A stretch of DNA of 15,346 nucleotides from Pavlovales sp. CCMP2436 (taxonomy: Eukaryota; Haptophyta; Pavlovophyceae; Pavlovales): assembly GCA_026770615.1 (NCBI GenBank), contig MU631324.1, forward strand, positions 420,714 through 436,059, read 5' to 3'. Of this stretch, positions 7,867 through 15,346 are shown in pieces; the first letter of the stretch is position 1, and every line of letters starts with the position of its first letter. The notes below the pieces were generated by a model, which saw only the letters and a program-made list of their open reading frames with translations, made no database searches and had not been told where the DNA came from. Position numbers and translations under genes: made by a program.

Positions 7867-9169
7867 ATGAGCACCGCTCTCGCGACCAACCGCGCTATGG
7901 CGACCCAGCAGCTTATGCTCGTTGCCCTCCCCTCGGACGACCTCGAGTCCGTCCTCGCGCTGCTCTCCGCCGACGACGAGCTCGCCGTGAGCCTCGCGTG
8001 CTGCAGGCTGCGCGACGCAGTCGCGTCCGTACAGTCCACCAAGGGCCACTCGCCGAAGAAGGGGTCGATCCCCAAGTGCCAGACGCGCTACAAGTTGGTG
8101 GTCGGCTCCGTGCCCAAGCTGCTGTGGGCCCTCTCGTGCGGTTTGACGCTCAACCTCAAGCTCTGCCAGCAGGCGGTCAAGTTTGGCACGCTGGAGGTTC
8201 TGCAGTGGCTGCGCGTGCACGGCTGCCCGCGGGATCCTGGGATGGACTACTTGCACTCGGCCTGGAAGGACCATCTGCCTGCGCTCGAGTGGCTCGTCGC
8301 GACTGGCGCCGAGGAGCCTGATCAGATTTACATGTACGCAGCAGGGGGCGGGCAAATGGAGGTGCTGAAGTGGGCACACGCGATCGGCGTGCCGCGCAGC
8401 TTCGCTGGCGACGACGGATTTATCGGCGAGGGGAACGCGTGCGCGATTGCGGCAGCCGAGGGGCACTTGAGCTGTCTGAAATGGCTTCGGGCGCATGGCC
8501 TCAGGCTCATGGCTTCGGCTCATGAATGGAGCCATGCGATCGGATTTATCGTGCTCATGAATGGAGCCATGCGGTGGCGACGACGAATTTATCGGCGAGT
8601 GGAGCCCGATTCTTGGTTCATCCCTCGCAGCAAGGGTGTTTATATTCTCATCATATTCTATTTTTTATCCTATCTCCAATCCTTGCCTTTTTTTTTTCTT
8701 CTTATTTTTAATTGCTATCACTAATGCATATGTATCCTACGCACTCACGGATAAACAGGGCCTGACAGAGGCGCAGAAGAAGGCACTCGCTGCCGAGCTT
8801 CGTGCGATTGAGGCGAAGTGTATCGAGACGGGGGGCAAGTGGCAGGTTTTTTTTTTCTTCTTTTTTTCTCCCCTCCCCTACTCGCAGTGTATTCCCTTCC
8901 CTTGTTAAATAAATTAATTGTTTGTATACTCGGACATGTCGCTGCCCACCGCCTCCCCCCCCTCTACACACACACAGGACCCCAACTTCCACTGCTCGGA
9001 CATGTCGCTGCCCTCCGGTATCTCGGCGCGTGTCGGAGCTACGATTTTCTTTTTTCTTCTTCTTTTTCCTAAAAAAAAAATGAATGAATGATTGAATACT
9101 TTTTCTAGAGTACCAGGCATGTCGCTGCCCCCCGGTCTCTCAGCGCGTGTTAACCTGGAAGTGGGTTAA
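7867..9169 (+). CDS. F-box-like/ankyrin-repeat protein, multi-exon, tentative model
   Basis: Exon 1 starts at ATG 7867; a second ATG at 7897 is equally plausible. Residues 21-52 (LPSDDLESVLALLSADDELA then CCRLRDAV) resemble an F-box, the SKP1-binding module of SCF ubiquitin ligases. Residues 106-212 hold divergent ankyrin repeats of the protist VLQWLRVHGCP type: TLEVLQWLRVHGC, PALEWLVATGA, MEVLKWAHAIG and LSCLKWLRAHG. Coherent coding ends near 8502; the following 100 bases are locally duplicated and no clear donor is visible. A likely exon at 8759-8845 (GLTEAQKKALAAELRAIEAK, ending GGKWQ) is bounded by ACAG and GGTTTT. Likely exons at 8978-9017 and 9117-9169 follow, ending LSARVNLEVG and TAA. 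KWQ-DPNF-SDMSL faintly recalls the DPxFP-SL entry to a calpain catalytic domain. The F-box/ankyrin part is fairly secure; the 3' exon model is inference. Confidence 0.55.
8407..8600 (+). repeat. local duplications at the 3' edge of the ankyrin exon
   Basis: GCTCATGAATGGAGCCATGC occurs at 8518-8537 and 8553-8572, 35 bases apart. GGCGACGACGGATTTATCGG near 8407 recurs with one change near 8575, and a shorter GGATTTATCG lies between them. The copies are not all in one frame, so the duplications look recent and may have eroded the original splice donor or reading frame. Confidence 0.75.
8929..9134 (+). repeat. triplicated exon segment, GGACATGTCGCTGCCC
   Basis: CTCGGACATGTCGCTGCCC followed by ACCG lies at 8929-8951, the same with TCCG at 8995-9017, and GGCATGTCGCTGCCCCCCG at 9116-9134. 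Copies 2 and 3 continue with related GGTNTCTCNGCGCGTGT sequence encoding G(I/L)SARV. Copy 1 degenerates into a pyrimidine/CACACA tract that forms the acceptor of the following exon. Confidence 0.75.
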
Positions 9170-9192
9170 AGAAAAATGATGAGGCTATGAGA

Positions 9193-9386
9193 AGCAGCTG
9201 CGCTGATTGTGCTCGCGCCTACTCATACGGGGAAGGGAGGGGGGAGGGGATTATGGGGGGGGGGTCATACTCATACGGGAAAGGGAGAGGGGGGGGGTTA
9301 CCGCTTCTTGTCGGACAAGTTGATCCAATCGTCGGCCTCGCTGCTTCTCGTATCATTGGGACGCAAGCACAATCAGCGCAGCTGCT
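9193..9386. repeat. inverted repeat enclosing G-run sequence
   Basis: GCAGCTGCGCTGATTGTGCT at 9194-9213 is perfectly complementary to AGCACAATCAGCGCAGCTGC at 9366-9385; about 24 of 27 positions pair over 9193-9219 and 9360-9386. The loop contains ACTCATACGG twice (9221-9230, 9269-9278), each followed by runs of G that could form a G-quadruplex. GCTTCTCGTA near 9346-9355 is a second, shorter inverted match to the left flank. Confidence 0.8.
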
Positions 9387-9507
9387 CGCTCTAGCCACCT
9401 TGGGGTCATACGCTGGGCGATGACTTACGGCGCACCGATCAACTACCCAGCAGCGATGTGATTTGCCGCACTGGGCGCAGGTGCTGACATTCTTCGAGGA
9501 AATTGAT

Positions 9508-9818
9508 GGCGAGAGCGAGGGCGAGGGTGAGGGCGAGGGCGAGGGCGAGGACGAGGGCGAGGGCGAGGGTGAGGGCGAGGGCGATGGCGATGGCAAGGAT
9601 GAGGGCGAGGGCGAGGGCGAGGGCGAAGGCGAGGGCGAGGGCATAGGCGAGGGCGAAGGCGAGGGCGAAGACGAGGGCGAGGGCAAAGGCGAGGGCGAGG
9701 GCGAGGGCGAGGGCGAGGGTGAAGGTGAAGGCGAGGGCGAGGGCGAGGGCGAGGGTGAGGACGAGGGCAAGGGCGAGAGCGAGGGCGAGGGCGAGGATGG
9801 GAACGAGGGTGAGGAGTG
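9508..9818. repeat. GAGGGC hexanucleotide array, about 300 bp
   Basis: Roughly fifty units of GAGGGC with scattered variants (GAGGGT, GAAGGC, GACGAG, GATGGC). All frames are open on both strands: alternating Glu-Gly on plus, Ser-Pro or Ala-Leu on minus. Variants keep the plus frame uniformly acidic (E/D/G with rare K), from an ATG-like position at 9463 to TGA at 9817-9819, but no flanking domain supports a real protein. I treat it as a microsatellite. Confidence 0.9.
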
Positions 9819-10148
9819 AGCAGTGACCGTCACTATTGCAAACGAGGTAAGACCGCACGAGCACGAGAGAACGTGTACGCAAAAGCGGTGCCCGCGCCTC
9901 CAAAGACCAACCACCAGCTGAGCATGCTCTGCAAGTGCGAGTGCGCTCGCCGGCATTGCCGCCCTCCGTCCCTTACCAAGGCTGCGTGGGTCCTTGCGCT
10001 AGCGCGATCGGGGCCGGGATCGGGGGTGTCGGATTGATGATTCAGAATTAAAAATTAAATGAGTGTTGAACTAATTCAGACTCAAAGAGAGCGTAACTCG
10101 GACTCAATCAGATTTATTTCAAAGTTTGTAGTTATGAAACTATATACC

Positions 10149-10768
10149 TATCTAGTTTATAGCTAGCTGGCTATGGCTTCGGTCACCCCCTGTCAATCCA
10201 CAAGTGGGGGACGACCATCCTGAGCACTGTTCGCCTCCATAATTGAAGACAGAGCTCGCTCTAGTCTTGCTCCGGCTCTTAGAAAGCCCCGCAGTGCCCC
10301 CGGGGGCCCCGCCGGAGGCGCCTATGTGACTAACATATAACTAACTTGTCACATAGCCCGGGGGCCCACGGGGCCCCACGAATACCGCGGATAATCCCCG
10401 TACGTTACGCCTTTTCTAAGAGCCGGGTCTTGCTGGATTCGTCTCGGAGAGCTCTATTCTATAAATCTATCAGAAATTTGTAAATTTGAATGCGTGGGGT
10501 AGTAAATCAGTAACTAACAAAGTGATTTTTTTAAAAAGGGGGGATTGGTGGATACAGTATTTAGCACAACAAAGAAAATATTTAAATGTGAGAAATTTTG
10601 GATGCAGTACATAGCATTTTGAATTTATCGCATGTACTTTTAAGAAGCAAGTTAGATACTGGCCACATTTCGTTGTTGTCTTCGGCGAAGCGCTCAGGAT
10701 GGTCGTCCTCTGACAGGGGCCCGAGGGGGTGACCTGAGCCTACCCAGCTACCCTTGGAATATCTAGTT
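10149..10768. mobile_element. inverted-repeat transposable element bounded by a 9-bp direct repeat
   Basis: Left arm 10164-10250 and right arm 10678-10750 are inverted copies. Shared blocks in order are TAGCTGG, GGTCACCCCC, TGTCA, GGACGACCATCCTGAGC (17 bases identical; 10209-10225 against 10692-10708), TTCGCC and GAAGAC, with indels. Just outside the arms, TATCTAGTT occurs in direct orientation at 10149-10157 and 10760-10768, as expected for a 9-bp target-site duplication. A long terminal inverted repeat with a 9-bp duplication is typical of Mutator-like (MULE) non-autonomous elements. No transposase is encoded. The arms stop 6 and 9 bases short of the putative duplication, so the exact ends are uncertain. 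Confidence 0.65.
10264..10434. mobile_element. 155-bp MITE with 14-bp TIRs and perfect 8-bp target-site duplication, nested in the larger element
   Basis: The element at 10272-10426 begins CCGGCTCTTAGAAA and ends with the exact reverse complement TTTCTAAGAGCCGG. GTCTTGCT flanks it on both sides in direct orientation (10264-10271 and 10427-10434). The centre is also palindromic: CTATGTGAC (10322-10330) against GTCACATAG (10348-10356), with CCCCGGGGGCCC-like GC blocks on each side. An 8-bp duplication is characteristic of hAT-type and some other cut-and-paste families. It has no coding capacity, so it is non-autonomous. Confidence 0.85.
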
Positions 10769-11054
10769 CTATGCAAATCTTGCTCGTAGTTAGGTTAGCC
10801 CTAGTTCGTCAATAGAATGCTCGTCGATGGCGAAGCGTGCCCGTGCCTGCCCGAGAACCGTTCCAATGAGAATGAACGGGGCCACCACGAGATCTGGTGA
10901 CTGGTAAGCGACTCGAACCATGCTGCGTGTCGTCGTGCCGATCCGATTCGCGAGTCGCGCGCTCAGCACAGCGAGGACAGCGAGCAGGCAGGGCGCACGG
11001 GCTCGGAGCTTAACGGGGCAATTGCGCCCGCGCAGCACTCGCGCGGCGACACGA

Positions 11055-13350
11055 TCAGCGCTGCGGGCGCGCCCGCGCAACGATCTTCTGCTGCGCCGTG
11101 TCCAGCCTGCCCGCGACGGCCGCCGTGCGGTCGGCGAAGAGTACGAGGTAGTCCCAGTACAGCTTGCCCGACGCCGGCCGCGTGGCCGCGTCAGCGTCAG
11201 CGAGTCCCGAGCAGATGGCGTCCTCGAGCGCCGAGCCGTGGGGGAGGAGCTCGTCGGCGGAGCACAGGCGCAGCAGCTCGAGAAGCAGCTCGGCGCTCGC
11301 CCGGCGCGCCGCCGCGTGCTTGTCGGTGCAGACGGTCTTGGCGAGCAGCGGGAGCGAGCCGAGCGCGTGCGTGCGCTGAATGAGGTCGGACGCGGCGTCG
11401 CGCGAGGAGGTGTTGATGATCTTGATGGTGACGAAGGTGTTGTTGAGCAGCGCGACCAGCCACATGTCGACGACGGAGGTGGGCAGCGCGCCGCCCATCT
11501 TGGCAGCGGCCGCACGGATGAAGGCGCACGCCGCGACGACGATCTGGGAGCGCAGGTCCGACACCTGCACCGCGACCGTCTTGGCGAGCTTGGGCAGCGT
11601 TGGCGAGCCCGCCGCGAGCTGCAGCGTGTCGCGCTCGAGCTGCAGCCTCAGCGCAACGAGCGCGTCCGCGCGGCGCTGCCACAGGTCGGAGTCCATGTTG
11701 TTCAGGATTGCCAGCAGCTCGGTCACCGTCGACCACGACAGCTTCTCGCCCGCCGCTGATGCCGCGCCCTCCGCCGCGCCCGCCCCCACCGCGGAGCCCC
11801 AGCCGCCCCTGGCCGCGCCTGGCCGCCCCGCCTTCCCGCCGGCCGCGGAGACGGGCGCGGGCTGCGAGGCGCGCTTCTGCACCGCGCCAGTGGGCGCTGC
11901 GGCCGCGGGCACGCGAGGGGACGCGAGCGGCACGCTCGTCCGCTGCACTGCGCTGGTCACGCGCGCGGCGCCAGCGGTCGGCGGGCGGGGCTCTGCGGCG
12001 GCGGCGGGCGGTGCTGCCGCGCACGCGATGTGCAGCTGCGGCTGGCTAGGCGGACGGCTGGGCGGCGGTGTGCGCGCGAGGCGCTTGCCGGCGGCCGGTG
12101 CGGGCGCGTCCTGCGACTGCGGCGGGCTGGGCGGCGGCGTGCCAGCAGGGGCATCGTCCGCAGCTTCCTCCTCCCCGGGCTCGTCCGTGGGCGCGGCAAG
12201 GAACGTTGGCTCCACCTGCACCTCCTCCGCCATGCTGGCCGCCGCCGCATCGACCGCGAGAGCAGCGGCGACCGGCATCACCTCTGCCTCCGCCTCCATC
12301 GCCACTTCCACATCGGGCTCTGGCATCTCCATAACATCAGGCTCCACCTTGGCGACCGGCTCTGGCATCTCCACCACGTCGAGCTCCGCCATGGCGACCG
12401 GCTCCACCTCATCGCTGCTCGCGGGCACGGCAACAGCCGCAACGGCAGCGGAAACGGCAGCCGACGCTTCCGCGACAGCCACGGCAGCGGCAGCCGCAAC
12501 GGGCGCCACCTCCATCATCGCCGCCATCAAAAGGTCCGTCGCGCTCGGGGCGACTGGAATCTGAGGCTTGGCCGCCGAGAAGGTGAGCGCGTCGAAGAGC
12601 GCCGGGTCGACCCTCGAGGCACGCGGCGTTCGCGAGCCGAGCGGCGTGGAGATCAGCTTGTACTGGAACTCGGGCACGCCTGCGTCCTTGACGATCTGCA
12701 GCACCTCGGCCCACGCCCCCTCGGGCGCGAGTGGCACGAGCATCTGCTGGGCGAAGGGGGGAGGAAGGAATGGAGAAAGGGAGAAAGGGAGATGGGGGAA
12801 GGGGGGAGAGAGGAAGGGGTGAAGGGGAATGGGGAAGGGAGAAATGGAGAAAGGGGGATGGGGGAAGGGGGGATCTGTGCGAGTAGGTCCTTACCAGATT
12901 CGGCTGGGCGGCCGACTCGTCGACCGGGCCGTCGAGCAGCGGGCCCACGAGCTCGTCGAGGATGTTCGGCGCCGATGCGAAGAGGGCGGCCGCATCCGCA
13001 TCGACCTTGGGCGTGGGCGCGCCCTTGGCGCGCACGGCATTGCGCGAGGATGCCGTTGCGCGCATGAACGACGCCCCGCCCGATGCCGGGGTGGTGGCAG
13101 CCTTGGCGTGCGGCTGCGTGGCGGCGAGCGGCGCGCGCATGCGCTCGGGCTTGCCGCCGACGGCGACGCGTTCGGGCTTGGCCAATCGGCGCGGCACGGG
13201 CTCGGCCACCGCCCGGCCGAGGTTGATCCGCTTGCCCGACGCGGCGAGGTCGCTCGAGTCGTGCTCGGCCGGCGCGCGCCCGCGCTTGGCGGGCGTGAGC
13301 TGCTTCGCTGAGAACTCGGCGAAGCTAGTTGGCTTTCCCACGCCGTTCAT
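11055..13350 (-). CDS. CLASP-type TOG-domain protein (two exons)
   Basis: Exon 1 is 12895-13350, starting at ATG 13350 (MNGVGKPTSFAEFS). Exon 2 is 11055-12743, or from 12746 if the acceptor lies one codon earlier. Together they give about 714 residues. The last 230 residues (DNA 11058-11747) match the CLASP N-terminal TOG fold: LWQRRADAL in the first HEAT repeat, then VSDLRSQIVVAACAFI, FVTIKIINTSSRDAASDLI, AAARRASAELLLELL and GLADADAATR followed by KLYWDYLVLF. Such domains bind tubulin and stabilise microtubules. The middle is a long disordered linker rich in Ala, Val, Glu and Pro (MPEP-VEPD repeats) followed by basic Pro/Ser/Ala segments. Typical CLASPs carry several TOG domains; here only one, C-terminal, is visible. 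The frame is open upstream of 13350, with further ATGs at 13548 and 13638, so the N-terminus may be longer. Confidence 0.75.
12744..12894 (-). other. intron of the TOG-domain gene, pyrimidine-rich in the transcript
   Basis: The donor reads CTG followed by GTAAGGAC, and the acceptor region reads CGCCCAGCAG before ATGCTC. Either AG restores frame because the two choices differ by one codon. The plus strand is an imperfect GGGAAGGGAGAAATGGAGAAAG repeat, so the transcript is almost pure C/T. Reading through without splicing would insert a simple serine/proline/leucine run. Confidence 0.85.
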
Positions 13351-13837
13351 CTGTCTGCCTCCCTCGGCTGGCCTCTCCCTCGGCCGGCCTCTCTCCTTCC
13401 TCTCGGCCTTCACAACTTCCTCAGCGCGTTTGAACTGAATTTGAAAAACGGCGTGGTGCTTTTCAATTTTTGCTGCTTCTGCCCCCCCCGCTTCGCGCGG
13501 TAATTGGCATCCTCCGCGTGTAGCTTGGTGCTGAGTACAGTAAGCCATCGCGCGCTTCCTCCTCCGCGGGAAGCTCGTGTTCCGGCTTCGCCGCCATGGC
13601 GGTGCACGCTCAAAGGTTTTTTTGGGGCCGTAGATCATTGCTCGAGGTGAGCCGCTGCGAGAGCTCTTTTCCGTTGGCCAGTCTACCGCAATAGGCTGTT
13701 GAATAAAGCTTGGAATACAGTAACTTGCGAAGAAGGGGTTTAAAATTTTCGACGGCTCTGCCACCCCCCAACGGTTTGTTGTCGCAGAAGTCCGGCGTGC
13801 CCAGAGCACCGGGGACTGCGTCGCGTCGACTTGATCT
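13351..13837. promoter_or_regulatory. divergent intergenic region between the TOG gene and the calpain-domain gene
   Basis: This 487-bp gap separates two outward-pointing starts, so it is a candidate bidirectional promoter. Next to the TOG start it carries a C/T-rich stretch with CCTCGGCTGGCCTCTC and CCTCGGCCGGCCTCTC in close succession (13362-13393). I see no clear TATA box. Minus-strand coding could extend into it if an upstream ATG is used. Confidence 0.4.
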
Positions 13838-15220
13838 ATGTCAGCGCCAGGCCCATTGGGCGGCCTACCGGGCCTTGGCCCGCGAAACACCTTCCAGCCC
13901 GCCTCGGCTTCCGCACTCGGGCCCCTGGGCAAGCCCGTGGGTGCGCCGCTCAGCGTCGTGGCCGCGCCGGCTACCGCGCCGCCAAAAGCTCCCCTGGGCG
14001 CAGCCCCAGCGCCCGCCTCGCGTATCGGCGTGGGCCTGCCGGCTAGCACGCATGCTCAGCCCGCGCCGGCCGCGTCCAAGCTGCCTGACCCCGCCGTCAC
14101 CACCGCCGTGCCGCCCGTGCCGGCCGCGCCCGCCGCGTCCACGCCGAGCAAGACGCCCGCGCCCGCACCCGCGGCCGCGCCGGCCGCGCCCAAGCCGGCT
14201 GTGCCCGAGCCACTGCCCAAGCCAGCCACGGCCGAGCCACCGCCCAAGCCGGCCGCGCCCGAGCCGCCGCCCAAGCCGGCCGCACCCAAGCCGGCTGTGC
14301 CTGAGCCGCTGCCCAAGCCAGCCGCGGCCGCGCCACCGCCCAAGCCCGCCGCGCCCGAGCCACCGCCCAAGCCGGCCGCGCCTGAGCCGGCCGTGCCCGA
14401 GCTTCTGCCAAAGCCGGCCGCGGCCGCGCCACCGCCCAAGCCGGCCGCAGCCGCGCCGCTGCCTGAGCCCGCGACCGCCTGGCGTATCCAGAGCGAGTGG
14501 ATCGTGGGCTCGAACGCAGGCGGCTCGCCCGAGAATGACTCGTGGGTGAGCAACGACCAGTTCCAGCTCCACCCGGCGGCTGACGGCGGCGAGACCGACT
14601 TTAAGATTGTGCTGCGGCAGGAGCTGCCTGCGGGCGTCACACCGGAGAGCACGCCGCCGCTCTGCTTCTTTGTCGTCGACGCCACAGACGAGCGGCGCAA
14701 GCGGTGCGCTGCCTCCTCTGTGACTTCTTAACAGTATTATTAGTCTACTGTCAATAATTTTACTATTAATATCAATTAAACTATTAATAGGATTGAGCGT
14801 CACCTCCCCAGTGACTTCCTAGTCTGCTACTACTATTAATACCAATAATACGTGTACTGCGCTGCCCCGCTGACCGCAGCCTGCCGCCCACGCAACCTCG
14901 CCGAGAGCCTATCGCCATTGCGCTGTTAATACGTATACCCGTGTACCTCCTGTATTCCACCCAACCTATATAAATATATATATATATATATATTAAAATA
15001 TGTAAATATATATATTCAGGCGGGTGATTGACCCGAAGAAGGGGGACCCCTTCCACCTCATCAAGGTCTCTGGCACCCGCACGCGCGTCGAACTTAAGGT
15101 ATTACATTACCTTTGCTTATATTTTATTAATGTAGGGGGGTTCTGGCTGGCGGTGTTCCAAGTTCAAGTCAAGCTGATTTTAGCGCTCCGACGCAGGCTC
15201 CTACGCGCTCATATTATATA
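13838..15220 (+). CDS. Pro/Ala-rich protein with calpain domain III-like module, 3' end outside window
   Basis: Exon 1 (13838-14703) opens with a Gly/Pro-rich start and a tandem KPAAPEPPPKPAA-type array at residues about 105-213. Residues 219-284 resemble calpain domain III (C2-like beta sandwich): SEWIVGSNAGGSPENDSWVS, NDQFQL, TDFKIVLRQ and LCFFVVDA correspond to the family's GG-x-NNxxF-xNPQF, T-V-x-L-Q and GFYV strands. The donor at 14704 (AAGCG then GTGCGC) joins exon 2 (15020-15098) in phase 2, giving KRRVIDPKKGDPFHLIKV and on to TRVELK. A likely third exon from 15184 reads RSDAGSYALI, the strand that precedes the conserved xPSTF end of domain III. No protease core is seen in the window. 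An upstream exon is possible because CAG lies at 13840-13842 and the frame is open. Confidence 0.65.
14190..14475 (+). repeat. Pro-Lys-Pro-Ala tandem repeat
   Basis: About a dozen degenerate units of roughly 21-24 bases (CCGCCCAAGCCGGCCGCG with GCCGAG/CCCGAG spacers) encode PPPKPAA, PEPLPKPA and similar. Lysine is regularly spaced, giving a stiff, positively studded linker ahead of the domain III-like module. Overlapping Gly-rich frames on the other strand are artefacts. Confidence 0.85.
14704..15019 (+). other. AT-rich intron 1 of the calpain-domain gene
   Basis: 316 bases from GTGCGC to TATATTCAG. It contains two related blocks about 90 bases apart (GTGACTTCTTA at 14720-14730 and GTGACTTCCTA at 14811-14821, each followed by an ACTATTAATA(T/C)CAAT sequence) and a TA microsatellite near 14974-14993. 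The base composition contrasts sharply with the GC-rich exon before it. Confidence 0.75.
15099..15183 (+). other. probable intron 2 of the calpain-domain gene
   Basis: Begins GTATTACATTACC after the codon AAG and ends GATTTTAG before CGCTCC. Splicing keeps phase 0 and yields VELK-RSDAGSYALI. A competing AG at 15134-15135 leads to an early stop and is less likely. The next donor candidate is GTATTA at 15221. Confidence 0.5.
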
Positions 15221-15346
15221 GTATTATATTGGGTAATACGTTATGTCATTAGATTACCTTTACTTTATTATATTCGAATATAATATAATACTAATATAAT
15301 ACTGTATATATTTGCACTTAATACTTATATTACCTTCACTTATATA

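Larger units (their letters stand above)
9170..11054. other. repeat-rich gene-free region
   Basis: No protein gene is recognised. Contents, listed separately, are an inverted repeat with G-runs, a GAGGGC array and nested inverted-repeat elements. A clean donor-like GAG followed by GTAAGA sits at 9844-9852, but all three plus frames stop between the array and that site. AT-rich DNA fills 10040-10160 and 10440-10660. GGATACAGTATTTAGCA at 10551-10567 is echoed by GGATGCAGTACATAGCA at 10600-10616. Confidence 0.5.

Noticed and set aside
9219..9956. Minus-strand 245-codon Ser-Pro-rich open frame
   Set aside because: Most of it is the reverse reading of the GAGGGC array, where every frame is open; the flanks show no domain.
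10790..11515. Minus-strand frame overlapping the TOG gene end
   Set aside because: Reads Arg/Ser/Pro-rich out-of-frame sequence, while the alternative frame encodes a recognisable TOG domain.
11380..13067. Several long plus-strand frames across the TOG gene
   Set aside because: Ala/Gly/Ser or Arg-rich translations typical of antisense GC-rich DNA; the opposite strand explains the region with domain and splice evidence.
12409..14049. Full 546-codon minus frame as one exon
   Set aside because: Its middle portion (12744-12894) is a simple-sequence intron with good splice sites, and its far end runs antisense to the calpain-domain gene.
1..15346. CRISPR array, rRNA, tRNA or prokaryotic operon
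   Set aside because: No regularly spaced repeat-spacer pattern, no recognisable RNA gene, and spliced genes indicate a eukaryotic nuclear genome.

Overview
The window looks like nuclear DNA from a GC-rich unicellular eukaryote, most likely a microalga or related protist; a haptophyte or stramenopile alga would fit, but this is inference only. The grounds are GT-AG spliceosomal introns inside recognisable genes, widely spaced genes on both strands, AT-rich or pyrimidine-rich introns beside very GC-rich exons, and domain types typical of protists (F-box/ankyrin, calpain domain III, CLASP-type TOG, RanBP2-like zinc fingers). There is no operon structure and no ribosome-binding-site pattern.

Layout. 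411-1238 (+): two-exon ribulose-phosphate 3-epimerase, the only gene here with a confidently assigned enzymatic function. 1239-3740: about 2.5 kb without a convincing gene; it holds a long foldback hairpin (2616-2748), a short tandem repeat and one copy of a dispersed repeat (3222-3325). 3741-6122 (-): a large repetitive proline-rich protein, with CRE-like promoter repeats upstream at 6262-6384 and a second, inverted copy of the dispersed repeat at 6645-6735. 6986-7648 (-): a zinc-finger exon or gene remnant. 7867-9169 (+): an F-box-like/ankyrin gene with several small exons and a locally triplicated exon segment. 9170-11054: a hairpin with G-runs, a long GAGGGC hexanucleotide array, and two nested inverted-repeat elements with target-site duplications. 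11055-13350 (-): a two-exon protein with a C-terminal CLASP-type TOG domain. 13838 to beyond 15220 (+): a Pro/Ala-rich protein with a calpain domain III-like module, interrupted by AT-rich introns and running off the window.

The genes do not form an evident pathway. Common themes are cytoskeletal or scaffold-like proteins (TOG domain, polyproline) and internal repetition at every scale. The best-supported mobile DNA is at 10149-10768: a 155-bp element with 14-bp terminal inverted repeats and a perfect 8-bp target duplication, lying inside a larger inverted-repeat element that is itself bounded by a perfect 9-bp direct repeat.
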